From Bradyrhizobium sp. B124 (GTDB lineage Bacteria > Pseudomonadota > Alphaproteobacteria > Rhizobiales > Xanthobacteraceae): 64,000 nt of DNA. The stretch lies in contig NZ_CP152413.1 in assembly GCF_038967635.1 (NCBI RefSeq), forward strand, positions 8,808,001 to 8,872,000. The letters are read 5' to 3'. The notes under the pieces are model-generated. The model made no database searches. It had not been told where the DNA came from and saw only the letters and a program-made list of their open reading frames with translations. Below are positions 52,708 to 60,971 of this stretch, in pieces (position 1 is the stretch's first letter; the number at the start of each line of letters is the position of its first letter). A program made the position numbers and the translations under genes.

Positions 52708-54150
52708 ATGGCGACTTACAATCTCGACCAGACTGACCTCAAACATGCGATCAACTCCACGATCGATCACGCGACCCAGCAACAGATTCTTGACTATCTG
52801 ATCAACGCAGGCATCGGGTACACCAGCCCGGACGACGGCAGCTCGATCCCGGTGCAGGTAGGCGCCGGCATCAGCAACCCCGATCCGAACGCCAACGTTC
52901 TCGTCGAAACCAATCCGAATAACACTGTCACCACCGACGCCAACCTGAAGGCGATCATCGAGGCCACCAACAAGGACGTGACGCTGACGGTGAACGGCAG
53001 CACCCCGTTGCTGGTCGCGACCGGCAACGGCAACGATCAGATCTTCCTCAACAACACCGGCGACACCACGGTTTTTGCCGGCAACGGCAACGACACGGTC
53101 TTCGGTGGTGCGGGTCACGATTCGATCGACGGCGGCAACGGCAACGACGTGCTGATCGACAACGTCTCCGGTCACAGCACGCTCGATGGCGGCAAAGGCA
53201 ACGATCTGCTGTTCGGCACCGGTGCCGACACCTTGAACGGTGGCTCCGGCAACGACACGCTCTACGGCGGCAGCTCGTCCGAGCTGAATGGCGGTACCGG
53301 CAACGACGTGCTGGTGTCCGGCAGCACCGCTGGCAATTCCAGCACGCTGGATGGCGGCAAGGGCAACGATGCGCTGTACGGCGGTGCCGGCAATGATCGC
53401 CTGTTCGGCGGCGACGGCAACGACACACTGACCGGCGGTTCGGGCAACCAGGTTCTCGAAGGCGGCAAGGGCAATGACGTCCTGATCGGCGGCGCGGGCA
53501 ACAACCAGCTCTACGGCGGTGCAGGCAACGACGCACTTTACTCGAACTCGGATGCCTCGCACGGCTCGATCCTGGACGGCGGTGCCGGCAACGACTCGCT
53601 GTATGGCGGTGCGGGTGCCGACACGCTGTATGGCGGCGCCGGCAACGACCTGCTGGTCGGCGGTACCGGAACTGTTGCCGAGTACGGCGGCAGCGGCAAG
53701 GACGTGCTCTACTCGGGCAGCGATGCCTCGCATGCGACGTCGCTCTACGGCGGTGACGGCAACGACTCGCTCTATGGCGGTGCCGGCAACGACACGCTGT
53801 ATGGCGGCTCCGGCAGCGACACGCTGGTCGCCGGCTCGGGCAACCAGACGCTGCTCGGCGGCGGCGGCAACGACTCGTTCGTTGGTTCCGCCTCCGGTAC
53901 GGCCTCGATGGTCGGCGGCTCTGGTCAGGACTACTTCTACCTGTCCAACCTCCACAGCAGCGACACCATTGACGGTGGTGCCGGCAACAAGGACTCGCTG
54001 ACCTTCCTGGATCACGCCTCGACCGATGTGACCGGTATCACCGCGGGCAAGGATGGTTCTCTGGACGTCAACTTCAGCAATGGCCAGGTGACGCAGATCA
54101 GCAACATCGAATACCTGATCTTCAACGATGGTCACTCGACCAAGCTGTAA
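52708..54150 (+). CDS. Secreted RTX calcium-binding repeat protein 1
   Basis: The protein has 480 residues. Residues 1-105 form an N-terminal domain without repeats (HAINSTIDHATQQQILDYL). Residues 105-395 hold more than twenty glycine-rich nonapeptides of the GGxGNDxL type, which bind calcium in a beta-roll after secretion. One copy of a longer unit starting TVAEYGGSGKDVLYSG is included. The C-terminal 85 residues (SNLHSSDTIDGGAGN to YLIFNDGHSTKL) are probably the type I secretion signal. No enzymatic domain is seen, so it may be a matrix or polysaccharide-binding protein. The secretion genes lie 3.2 kb downstream. Confidence 0.92.
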   Translation: MATYNLDQTDLKHAINSTIDHATQQQILDYLINAGIGYTSPDDGSSIPVQVGAGISNPDPNANVLVETNPNNTVTTDANLKAIIEATNKDVTLTVNGSTPLLVATGNGNDQIFLNNTGDTTVFAGNGNDTVFGGAGHDSIDGGNGNDVLIDNVSGHSTLDGGKGNDLLFGTGADTLNGGSGNDTLYGGSSSELNGGTGNDVLVSGSTAGNSSTLDGGKGNDALYGGAGNDRLFGGDGNDTLTGGSGNQVLEGGKGNDVLIGGAGNNQLYGGAGNDALYSNSDASHGSILDGGAGNDSLYGGAGADTLYGGAGNDLLVGGTGTVAEYGGSGKDVLYSGSDASHATSLYGGDGNDSLYGGAGNDTLYGGSGSDTLVAGSGNQTLLGGGGNDSFVGSASGTASMVGGSGQDYFYLSNLHSSDTIDGGAGNKDSLTFLDHASTDVTGITAGKDGSLDVNFSNGQVTQISNIEYLIFNDGHSTKL

Positions 54151-54192
54151 GATCCCAGGTCTGCACTAGACTAGGTCTGCACTAAGCAAGGG

Positions 54193-54227
54193 CGCCGCCT
54201 CAACTCTGGTTGAGGCGGCGATTTTTT
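54193..54227 (+). terminator. Rho-independent terminator after RTX gene 1
   Basis: An 11-bp perfect stem (CGCCGCCTCAA with TTGAGGCGGCG) encloses the loop CTCTGG and is followed by six T residues. It stands 42 bases after the stop codon, separating the two RTX genes into distinct transcripts. Confidence 0.88.
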
Positions 54228-54361
54228 GCGATTACAGGTGGTGCTATCAAACGCTGTCTGATAATGTCGCAGTGTTGCTGCCTGCTCCAATTGTGAACCA
54301 CCGAGATCATTTGAGTATTTGCTTAGAGATGATGTAGCGCGTCGAAGCAGGGGCTCGATCG

Positions 54362-56248
54362 ATGGTGACGCAAAACCTGAACCAGACGGGGCTCAAGGTC
54401 GCGATCAACTCCACGATCGATCACGCAGCCCGGCAACAGATTCTCGACTATCTGATCAGCGCGGGGGTCGGTTACACCAGCCCGGATGACGGCGCGACCA
54501 TCCCGGTCGAGGTGGGCGCCGGGATCAGCAGCCCGGATCCGAACGCCAATGTTCTGATCGAAACCAATGCCAACAATACGATCAAGCTTGACCCCAATCT
54601 GAAGGCGATCATCGAAGCCACCAAGAGCGACGTGACGCTGACCGTGAACGGCGCCGCCCCGGTGGTGGTCGCGACCGGTGTCGGCAACGACGATATCACC
54701 ATCAATAATAACCGCGGTACCACGGTTCTTGCCGGGGCCGGCAACGATACGGTGTACGGTGGCGGCGTGGGCCACACCCAGATTTACGGCGACGCCGGCA
54801 ACGACTGGCTTTATGGTAGCGACTGGTCGGATTTGCATGGCGGTAGCGGCGACGATACCCTGCTGTCCGGCAGCTCGCTGGACTCACTGGACCGGATCAA
54901 CACGCTGGACGGCGGTAGCGGCAACGACGTGCTGTTCGGTGGCTGGGGCAATGATCGCCTGTATGGTGGCGCCGGTGACGACTGGTTGAGCGCGGGTTTC
55001 TACAACGAGACTCTCGACGGCGGCGCGGGCAATGACACGTTGGTCGCCGGCACCTACAGCGATCAGCTCTACGGCGGCGCGGGTGACGACCTGCTCTACG
55101 CGAACTTGTTTGCGTGGTACGGCTCGTTCCTGTCGGGCGGTGACGGCAACGACACGCTGGAGGGTGGTGCCAGTGCCGTAGCCGACACGTTGGATGGCGG
55201 CGCCGGCGATGACCTGCTGAAGGGCGGCGTCGCCACTGCTGCGGAGTACGGTGGCAGCGGCAACGACGTTCTCTATTCAGGCGCCGGTTATGGGCTCGGC
55301 ACGTTGCTCGATGGCGGTGAGGGCGACGACACGCTGGTTGCCGGTGCAGGGTATAATCCTGCCAATATCGGTTCCGACACGCTGGACGGCGGTGCCGGCG
55401 ACGACCTGCTGATCGGCGCTGCCGGGACTGTTGCGGAGTATGGTGGCAGCGGCAACGACGCGATCTACTCGCACTCCGATGCGGCGCACGGCACGATCCT
55501 GGACGGCGGTGGGGGCAACGACTCGCTCTATGGCGGTACCGGTGCCGACTCGCTGGATGGCGGCGCCGGCAACGACCTGCTGGTCGGCGGTATCCGCACT
55601 GTTGCCGAATACGGCGGCAGCGGCAACGACGTGCTCTACTCGGGCAGCGATGCCTTGCACGCGACTTCACTCTACGGCGGTGACGGCAACGATTCGCTCT
55701 ATGGCGGGGCCGGTGCCGACTCGCTGGATGGCGGCGCGGGCAGCGACCTGCTGGTCGGCGGTACCGGCACTGTTGCGGAATACGGCGGCGCAGGCAACGA
55801 CGTGCTTTATTCGGGCAGCGATGCCTCGCATGCGACCTCGCTCTATGGCGGTGACGGCAACGACTCGCTCTATGGCGGTGCCGGCAACGACACGCTGCAT
55901 GGCGGCTCCGGCCACGATACGATGGTCGCCGGCTCGGGCACGCAGACGCTGATCGGCGGCAATGGCGGTTCGTCGTTCGTCGGCTCCGCCACCGGCACGG
56001 CCTCGATGGTCGGCGGCTCGGGTCAGGACTACTTCTACCTGTCCAACCTCCACAGCAAGGACACCATCGACGGCGGCGCCGGCAGCAAGGACTCGCTGAC
56101 CTTCCTGGATCACGCCTCGACCGATGTGACCGACATTAGTGCGGGCAAGGACGGTTCTCTGGACATCAACTTCAGCAATGGCCAGGTGACCCAGATCAGC
56201 AACATCGAATACCTGATCTTCAACGATGGTCACTCGACCAGGTTGTAA
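54362..56248 (+). CDS. Secreted RTX calcium-binding repeat protein 2
   Basis: The protein has 628 residues and is a paralogue of the first RTX protein. The N-terminal domain (VAINSTIDHAARQQILDYL) and the C-terminal 85 residues are close copies; by eye the last 210 bases differ at about 16 positions. The middle is expanded by a 57-residue unit starting TVAEYGGSGND, whose DNA recurs at 55427, 55598 and 55769 with an exact 171-bp period; a related unit starts at 55235. It is exported by the same type I system by inference. No enzymatic domain is seen. Confidence 0.92.
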   Translation: MVTQNLNQTGLKVAINSTIDHAARQQILDYLISAGVGYTSPDDGATIPVEVGAGISSPDPNANVLIETNANNTIKLDPNLKAIIEATKSDVTLTVNGAAPVVVATGVGNDDITINNNRGTTVLAGAGNDTVYGGGVGHTQIYGDAGNDWLYGSDWSDLHGGSGDDTLLSGSSLDSLDRINTLDGGSGNDVLFGGWGNDRLYGGAGDDWLSAGFYNETLDGGAGNDTLVAGTYSDQLYGGAGDDLLYANLFAWYGSFLSGGDGNDTLEGGASAVADTLDGGAGDDLLKGGVATAAEYGGSGNDVLYSGAGYGLGTLLDGGEGDDTLVAGAGYNPANIGSDTLDGGAGDDLLIGAAGTVAEYGGSGNDAIYSHSDAAHGTILDGGGGNDSLYGGTGADSLDGGAGNDLLVGGIRTVAEYGGSGNDVLYSGSDALHATSLYGGDGNDSLYGGAGADSLDGGAGSDLLVGGTGTVAEYGGAGNDVLYSGSDASHATSLYGGDGNDSLYGGAGNDTLHGGSGHDTMVAGSGTQTLIGGNGGSSFVGSATGTASMVGGSGQDYFYLSNLHSKDTIDGGAGSKDSLTFLDHASTDVTDISAGKDGSLDINFSNGQVTQISNIEYLIFNDGHSTRL

Positions 56249-56274
56249 ACATCCCAGGCCTTCACGAAGTGAGG

Positions 56275-56303
56275 GGGCCGCCTCGACCTCGGTTGGGCGG
56301 CCC
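56275..56303 (+). terminator. Terminator hairpin after RTX gene 2
   Basis: GGGCCGCC pairs with GGCGGCCC, with further imperfect pairing inside, 26 bases after the stop. Only three T residues follow, so it is weaker than the terminator of RTX gene 1. Confidence 0.6.
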
Positions 56304-56574
56304 TTTCGTCGGTGTGCGAACACGGTGATCGGAACTTGTCGATCATTCGGCGTCGGATCGGGCGAGTTCCGTCTCAAGTTCCGCTCCAGGCATTCCGTTA
56401 ACGGACGTTAGAACGTTAGTTCGTCACATTCGGACCACGTAGCTTTTGTAAAGGCGTGTGGCTCGCTCGATTGAGTGGTGCCGTGGCCTTTCCCGCGGCG
56501 CCGGCAACTTTGGTCAAGACGAGCGATCGCTGCAGAAATCAGCCGCTTAATGCGCGAACCGCGGAGCTCTCGAA
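56304..56574. promoter_or_regulatory. Upstream region of the secretion operon
   Basis: No gene is visible. GTTAAC at 56397-56402 is followed by GTTAG at 56407-56411 and 56415-56419, the same core as in other promoter regions of the locus. Promoter elements cannot be placed with confidence. Confidence 0.35.
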
Positions 56575-57204
56575 TTGGCCAAGAAGAAAATGCTGAACGC
56601 CGGTGCTGGATCGACGGTTGCCAAGCGGATCCAGCCGCTCCTGACGTCGCATGAGTGGGAGGAGGTTCGCCTCGATGTCGACGGCAGCGTGTCTCCGGAC
56701 ATCGTCGGCTCGATTACCGATCTCGCCAAACTGTGCCGGCCGGCCTCGTTCGACGCGATCTGGTGCTCCCATCTGATGGAGCATCTCTATGCCCATGAGA
56801 TACATCCCACATTCGTCCAGTTCCGCGAGGTTCTCAAACCGGACGGATTCGCGCTGATCATGTCGCCCGACCTGGAGGCGGTGGCTCAGCACATGCTGAC
56901 CCAGGGTCTCGGTGCGGTCGCCTATGTCTCGCCGGCCGGTCCGATCCGGCCACTTGATATGATCTACGGGCATTCCGGCGCGATCGAGCAGGGACGTCAC
57001 CACATGGCGCACAAGACCGGGTTTTCGTGCGACCGGATGGGAAACCTGCTGCTGAGCGCCGGGTTTCCGACGGTGTCCGTTCGCAGCGGGAACTTCGAGG
57101 TCTGCGCCTTGGCGCTCATGCCGGAGGCCGAGGAGAGGCGGATCCGGCCGCAGCTCGAGGCCTGCGGCTTCGACTTCCGGGAGACGGAGATCGCCGCCCC
57201 GTGA
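56575..57204 (+). CDS. SAM-dependent methyltransferase-like protein
   Basis: The protein has 209 residues from a TTG start with GGAG about ten bases upstream. The N-terminal KKKMLNAGAGSTVAKRIQPL is the motif I region, and SFDAIWCSHLMEHLYAHEI is the post-motif. FREVLKPDGFALIMSPDLEA follows. It belongs to the small predicted methyltransferase type common in polysaccharide loci. It lies between the RTX and secretion genes; its target is unknown. Confidence 0.8.
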   Translation: MAKKKMLNAGAGSTVAKRIQPLLTSHEWEEVRLDVDGSVSPDIVGSITDLAKLCRPASFDAIWCSHLMEHLYAHEIHPTFVQFREVLKPDGFALIMSPDLEAVAQHMLTQGLGAVAYVSPAGPIRPLDMIYGHSGAIEQGRHHMAHKTGFSCDRMGNLLLSAGFPTVSVRSGNFEVCALALMPEAEERRIRPQLEACGFDFRETEIAAP

Positions 57205-57326
57205 TCGTCGATGTTAAATAATGTTATAATGGTTCCGTGGTTAAACCACCGGTAGCAATGGCCGGAACTGGCTTCTGTGCTTGTTGCGACACATATCTTT
57301 TCGGAACCATGCGCTGAAAATGCTGC

Positions 57327-57340
57327 GTTAGCGAACTAAC
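57327..57340. promoter_or_regulatory. GTTAG-cgaa-CTAAC inverted repeat before the type I secretion genes
   Basis: A perfect 5+5 inverted repeat with a four-base spacer lies 61 bp upstream of the ATG at 57401. It is the mirror arrangement of the CTAAC-gaact-GTTAG site at 32461. TATAAT occurs at 57225-57230 without a clear -35 element. The 197-bp gap holds no gene. Confidence 0.45.
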
Positions 57341-57400
57341 AGTGATAAGTTATATCTCGCTAGGGACCGGATCTTGCGCAGTCGAAACCTCGAGGCTTCC

Positions 57401-59635
57401 ATGACCAAACACCTCTCGCTCGTCGGCGCACCTTCGGTGGAGGCGCTGCCGCCCTCGGGTCTCGCCTGTCTCGTCATCGTGGCAAGACAGCATGGTTTGC
57501 ACCTGACCCCGTCCCAGCTCATCCATGATAATCTCCTGGGCGACCAGGAAGTCACGCTTGCCGAGCTTTTGAAGTGCGCGAATTCCTCGGGCATGACGGC
57601 AAAGGCCGTCACGCTGGACTGGAAGGGGCTGAGCCATCTCAAGCGGGCGCTGCCGGCAATCGTTCGCCTGCGCGATGGCAGCCACATGGTCTTGCTGCGC
57701 CTCGAAGGCGATGAAAACAGCACCCGGGTGGTCTTGCAGGATCCGAACGCGAGTGAGGATGCGCTGCTCGTCATCGATCAACCGCGCTTTGAGGACATCT
57801 GGTCGGGCGACGTCGTCATGGCCAAGCGCGATTACGAGATCTCCGACGAGACCCAGCCGTTCAGCTTCGGCTTTGTCACCGCATTGCTGTTCCGCGAGCG
57901 GCGGATCCTGCGCGACGTCGCGATCGCGGCGCTGATCCTGGGCTTCATGGGCCTGGCACCGATCATGTTCTGGCGGCTGCTCTCCGACAAGGTCATTTTC
58001 TACAAGGCCTACAACACGTTCTACGTGCTGTGTATCGCCATGTTCGTGGTCATCATGTTCGAGGCGGCATTCACGTTCCTGCGGCAGTATCTGGTGCAGC
58101 GCTTGACAGCCCGCCTCGACGTCAAGCTGTCGACCTACGTATTCGAGAAAGTGCTCAATCTGCCGATCGACTACTTCGAGCAGAACGCGGTCGGCCTGAT
58201 CTCGCGGGACATCCGCGAGGTGTTTCGAATTCGCGGCTTCCTCACCGGGCAGTTGTTCGGGACCGTTCTCGATTCGACGACGCTGTTCTTCTTCCTGCCG
58301 GTCATGTTCTTCTTCAGTCCCATCATGACGCTGATGGTTCTTGCCTTTGCCGGGGTGATCGTAACCTGGCTTGTCCTGATGCTGCCGACCTACCGGAAGA
58401 AGTCCTCGGCAACCCTGGCGGCCGAAGGCGCACAGGGCGCGTTCCTGATCCAGAGCCTGAACGGCATGCGGACCATCAAATCGCTGGCGCTCGATACACG
58501 GCAGCGCCACATGTGGGATGTGCTTGTGGCGCGCGTCGCCAAGGCGCGTCTTGCCGAAGGCCTGACCGGAACCGCCATCCAGACGGTGGTGCGCCCATTG
58601 GAACGGTTGGCGGTGAGTGCGCCCTATGCGTTCGGTGTCTACCTGGCCGTGTCGAGCGGCGATCCGGTCTATGTCGGCGCGCTGTTTGCCTTTCTGATGC
58701 TGTCGCAACGTGTGGCCGGCCCGCTGATGCAGATGGCCCAGCTCATCAACCAGTACGACGAGGCCCGCACGGCGGTCACGATCGTCGGCAGGCTGGTGAA
58801 TCAGCCGCCCGAGGAGGGACGTTCCGGCCATGGCGTGAGGGTCCCGCTCAAGGGACTGGTCGAATTCTCCGGCGTCACGTTCAAGTACAAGGGAGCGGTG
58901 TCGCCGGCGCTGAACAACGTCTCGTTCGAGATTCCACTCGGCACGACGCTGGGCGTGATGGGCAAGAGCGGCTCGGGCAAGACCACGATCACGCGGCTGT
59001 TGCAGCGGCTGCACTCCGACTACGGCGGCTTGATCAAGGTCGACGGCATCGATGTCCGCGAATACGATGTCGACCATCTCCGGCGCAACGTCGGCGTCGT
59101 GCTGCAGGAGAACTTCCTGTTCAGCGGCACGATCCGCGAGAACATTTCAGCCGCAAAGCCCGATGCGACCTTCGACGACATTGTCAGGGCGGCGCGTTTG
59201 GCCGGTGCCGAGGAGTTCATCGACAAGCTGCCGCGCGGCTACGAGACCTATATCTACGAGGGATCCACGAATCTTTCCGGCGGGCAGCGTCAGCGCCTCG
59301 CGATCGCACGCGCGCTGATCGTCAATCCGCCGATCCTGATCCTGGACGAAGCGACCAGCGCGCTCGATGCCGAGAGCGAGACGATCGTGAACGCGAATAT
59401 TTCGCGGATCGCCCAGGGGCGCACGCTGATCATCATCTCGCACCGGCTGTCGTCGCTCACGAAGGCCGACGCGATCCTCGTGCTCAATCGCGGCGTGGTC
59501 AACGATATCGGGCGCCACGACGAGCTTCTGGAGCGAAACGACATCTACAGCTCGCTCTGGTACCAGCAGAATACCCATCTGGTGCCGGCGGGCCGCAACG
59601 AGAAGAACTTCAGGAGTCCGACCCTTGTCTCCTAA
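57401..59635 (+). CDS. Type I secretion ABC transporter with inactive C39-like domain
   Basis: 744 residues from the ATG at 57401; an upstream TTG at 57374 is possible. Residues 1-140 form a C39 peptidase-like domain. His95 (GSHMVLL) and Asp114 (LQDP) of the triad are present, but the Cys position is Ser19 (PPSGLACL), so it should bind and not cleave substrate, as in HlyB-type transporters. Membrane helices span about 160-440. The ATPase has Walker A GKSGSGKTT (about 521), signature LSGGQRQRLAIARAL and Walker B ILILDEATSALD. It should export the RTX proteins together with the HlyD-type adaptor. Confidence 0.92.
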   Translation: MTKHLSLVGAPSVEALPPSGLACLVIVARQHGLHLTPSQLIHDNLLGDQEVTLAELLKCANSSGMTAKAVTLDWKGLSHLKRALPAIVRLRDGSHMVLLRLEGDENSTRVVLQDPNASEDALLVIDQPRFEDIWSGDVVMAKRDYEISDETQPFSFGFVTALLFRERRILRDVAIAALILGFMGLAPIMFWRLLSDKVIFYKAYNTFYVLCIAMFVVIMFEAAFTFLRQYLVQRLTARLDVKLSTYVFEKVLNLPIDYFEQNAVGLISRDIREVFRIRGFLTGQLFGTVLDSTTLFFFLPVMFFFSPIMTLMVLAFAGVIVTWLVLMLPTYRKKSSATLAAEGAQGAFLIQSLNGMRTIKSLALDTRQRHMWDVLVARVAKARLAEGLTGTAIQTVVRPLERLAVSAPYAFGVYLAVSSGDPVYVGALFAFLMLSQRVAGPLMQMAQLINQYDEARTAVTIVGRLVNQPPEEGRSGHGVRVPLKGLVEFSGVTFKYKGAVSPALNNVSFEIPLGTTLGVMGKSGSGKTTITRLLQRLHSDYGGLIKVDGIDVREYDVDHLRRNVGVVLQENFLFSGTIRENISAAKPDATFDDIVRAARLAGAEEFIDKLPRGYETYIYEGSTNLSGGQRQRLAIARALIVNPPILILDEATSALDAESETIVNANISRIAQGRTLIIISHRLSSLTKADAILVLNRGVVNDIGRHDELLERNDIYSSLWYQQNTHLVPAGRNEKNFRSPTLVS

Positions 59636-60971
59636 TCAGGCTTCGCTCGCGACCGTTCGCCAGTTCCAGTCCGAAACCGATGCCATCCGCGAGGCGGCTG
59701 AGCCGTTGCTGGCCCGCGCGACGCTGTTCGTGCTGTCGGCGTTCATGGTCTCCATCGTGGCGATCATGTGCTTCACGCGCGTCGATCGGGTCATCACCAG
59801 CGTGGGCGGCCGGATCGTTCCGGTCGATCAGATCAACGTGCTGCAGGCCCTGGACGCGTCGATCATCAAGACGATCGATGTTCGGGAAGGTGAGCAGGTC
59901 GAGACGGGTCAGCTGCTCGCAACCCTCGACTCGACCTTCACCGTGGCCGATGTGACGCAGTACAAGCTGCAGATCGCAAGCCTTGACGCACAGGTTGCCC
60001 GCGACGAGGCCGAATTGTCCGGAAAGCCGCTGACATTCGGTCAGTCCAACGATCCGGAAGCCACCCGGTACAACGCCTTGCAGAAGGCGCTCTACGACCA
60101 GCGCGTCGCCCAGTACAATGCGCAGGTGAACAGCTACGACTCCAAGATCAGTCAGACCGAAGCGACGATCCAGAAGTCGAAGAAGGACGACGAGCGCTAC
60201 AGTCAACGTGCCGAGATCGCCGGCAAGATCGAGGACATGCGCTCGACGCTTGCCGAAAGCGGCAGCGGGTCCAAGCTGAACCTGTATCTGTCACAGGATA
60301 ATCGCCTGGAGTTGTTGCGTCAGATCGACAACACTCACAACACCTTGCTGGAAGCGCAACATCAGCTGGAATCGTTGAAAGCCGATCGCAAGGCCTTCAC
60401 CGAGCAATGGAATGCGCAGCTGAGCCAGGATCTGGTCACGACGCGCAACAGCCTGGATACCGCCCGCTCAAACTATGACAAGGCCATCAAGCATCAGGAC
60501 CTGGTGCGATGGACGGCGGCCGAGCCCTCGGTCGTCCTGACCCTCGCCAAGCTTTCGGTCGGGTCGGTGCTGAAGCCGGGCGATCCCTTCATCACGCTGA
60601 TGCCGCTCAAGACCCGGCTCGAGGCGGAGATCCAGATCCTGTCGCGCGACGTCGGCTTCGTCCGGCCGAACGACCCCTGCACCATGAAGGTCGATGCGTT
60701 CAACGCGGCGGAGCACGGTACGGCGCAGGGCAAGATTCGCTGGATCAGCGAAGGCGCCTTCACGACCGATGATGACGGAAAGCCGGTCGATGCCTACTAC
60801 AAGGCGCGATGCTCCGTCGACGAGACCAACTTCAAGGATGTTCCGAGGAATTTCCGCCTCATTCCCGGCATGACGTTGCAGGGCGATGTCAATGTCGGCA
60901 CCCGATCGGTGGCAATGTATCTGCTCGGCGGCATGCTGCGCAGTGCAAAAGAAGCAATGCGCGAGCCATGA
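59625..60971 (+). CDS. HlyD-family type I secretion periplasmic adaptor
   Basis: The protein has 448 residues from a TTG start inside the end of the ABC transporter gene. One membrane helix (about 32-52) follows a short cytoplasmic part. The first lipoyl half is IKTIDVREGEQVETGQLLAT; coiled-coil helices fill about 110-300; the second lipoyl half and beta-barrel include SVGSVLKPGDPFITLMPLK. It bridges the inner-membrane transporter to an outer-membrane channel. No TolC-like gene is in the window. Confidence 0.91.
   Translation: MSPNQASLATVRQFQSETDAIREAAEPLLARATLFVLSAFMVSIVAIMCFTRVDRVITSVGGRIVPVDQINVLQALDASIIKTIDVREGEQVETGQLLATLDSTFTVADVTQYKLQIASLDAQVARDEAELSGKPLTFGQSNDPEATRYNALQKALYDQRVAQYNAQVNSYDSKISQTEATIQKSKKDDERYSQRAEIAGKIEDMRSTLAESGSGSKLNLYLSQDNRLELLRQIDNTHNTLLEAQHQLESLKADRKAFTEQWNAQLSQDLVTTRNSLDTARSNYDKAIKHQDLVRWTAAEPSVVLTLAKLSVGSVLKPGDPFITLMPLKTRLEAEIQILSRDVGFVRPNDPCTMKVDAFNAAEHGTAQGKIRWISEGAFTTDDDGKPVDAYYKARCSVDETNFKDVPRNFRLIPGMTLQGDVNVGTRSVAMYLLGGMLRSAKEAMREP

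Noticed and set aside
52588..54135. 515-codon minus-strand frame with regular Val-Ala-rich repeats
   Set aside because: The regularity only reflects the complementary strand of the RTX repeats.
53100..55960. Short tandem DNA repeats resembling a CRISPR array
   Set aside because: They are in-frame codons for RTX nonapeptides, without constant spacers or cas genes.
57225..57230. TATAAT as a sigma-70 -10 box
   Set aside because: No matching -35 element lies 16-18 bp upstream and the start codon is 170 bp away, so it is not called as a promoter.
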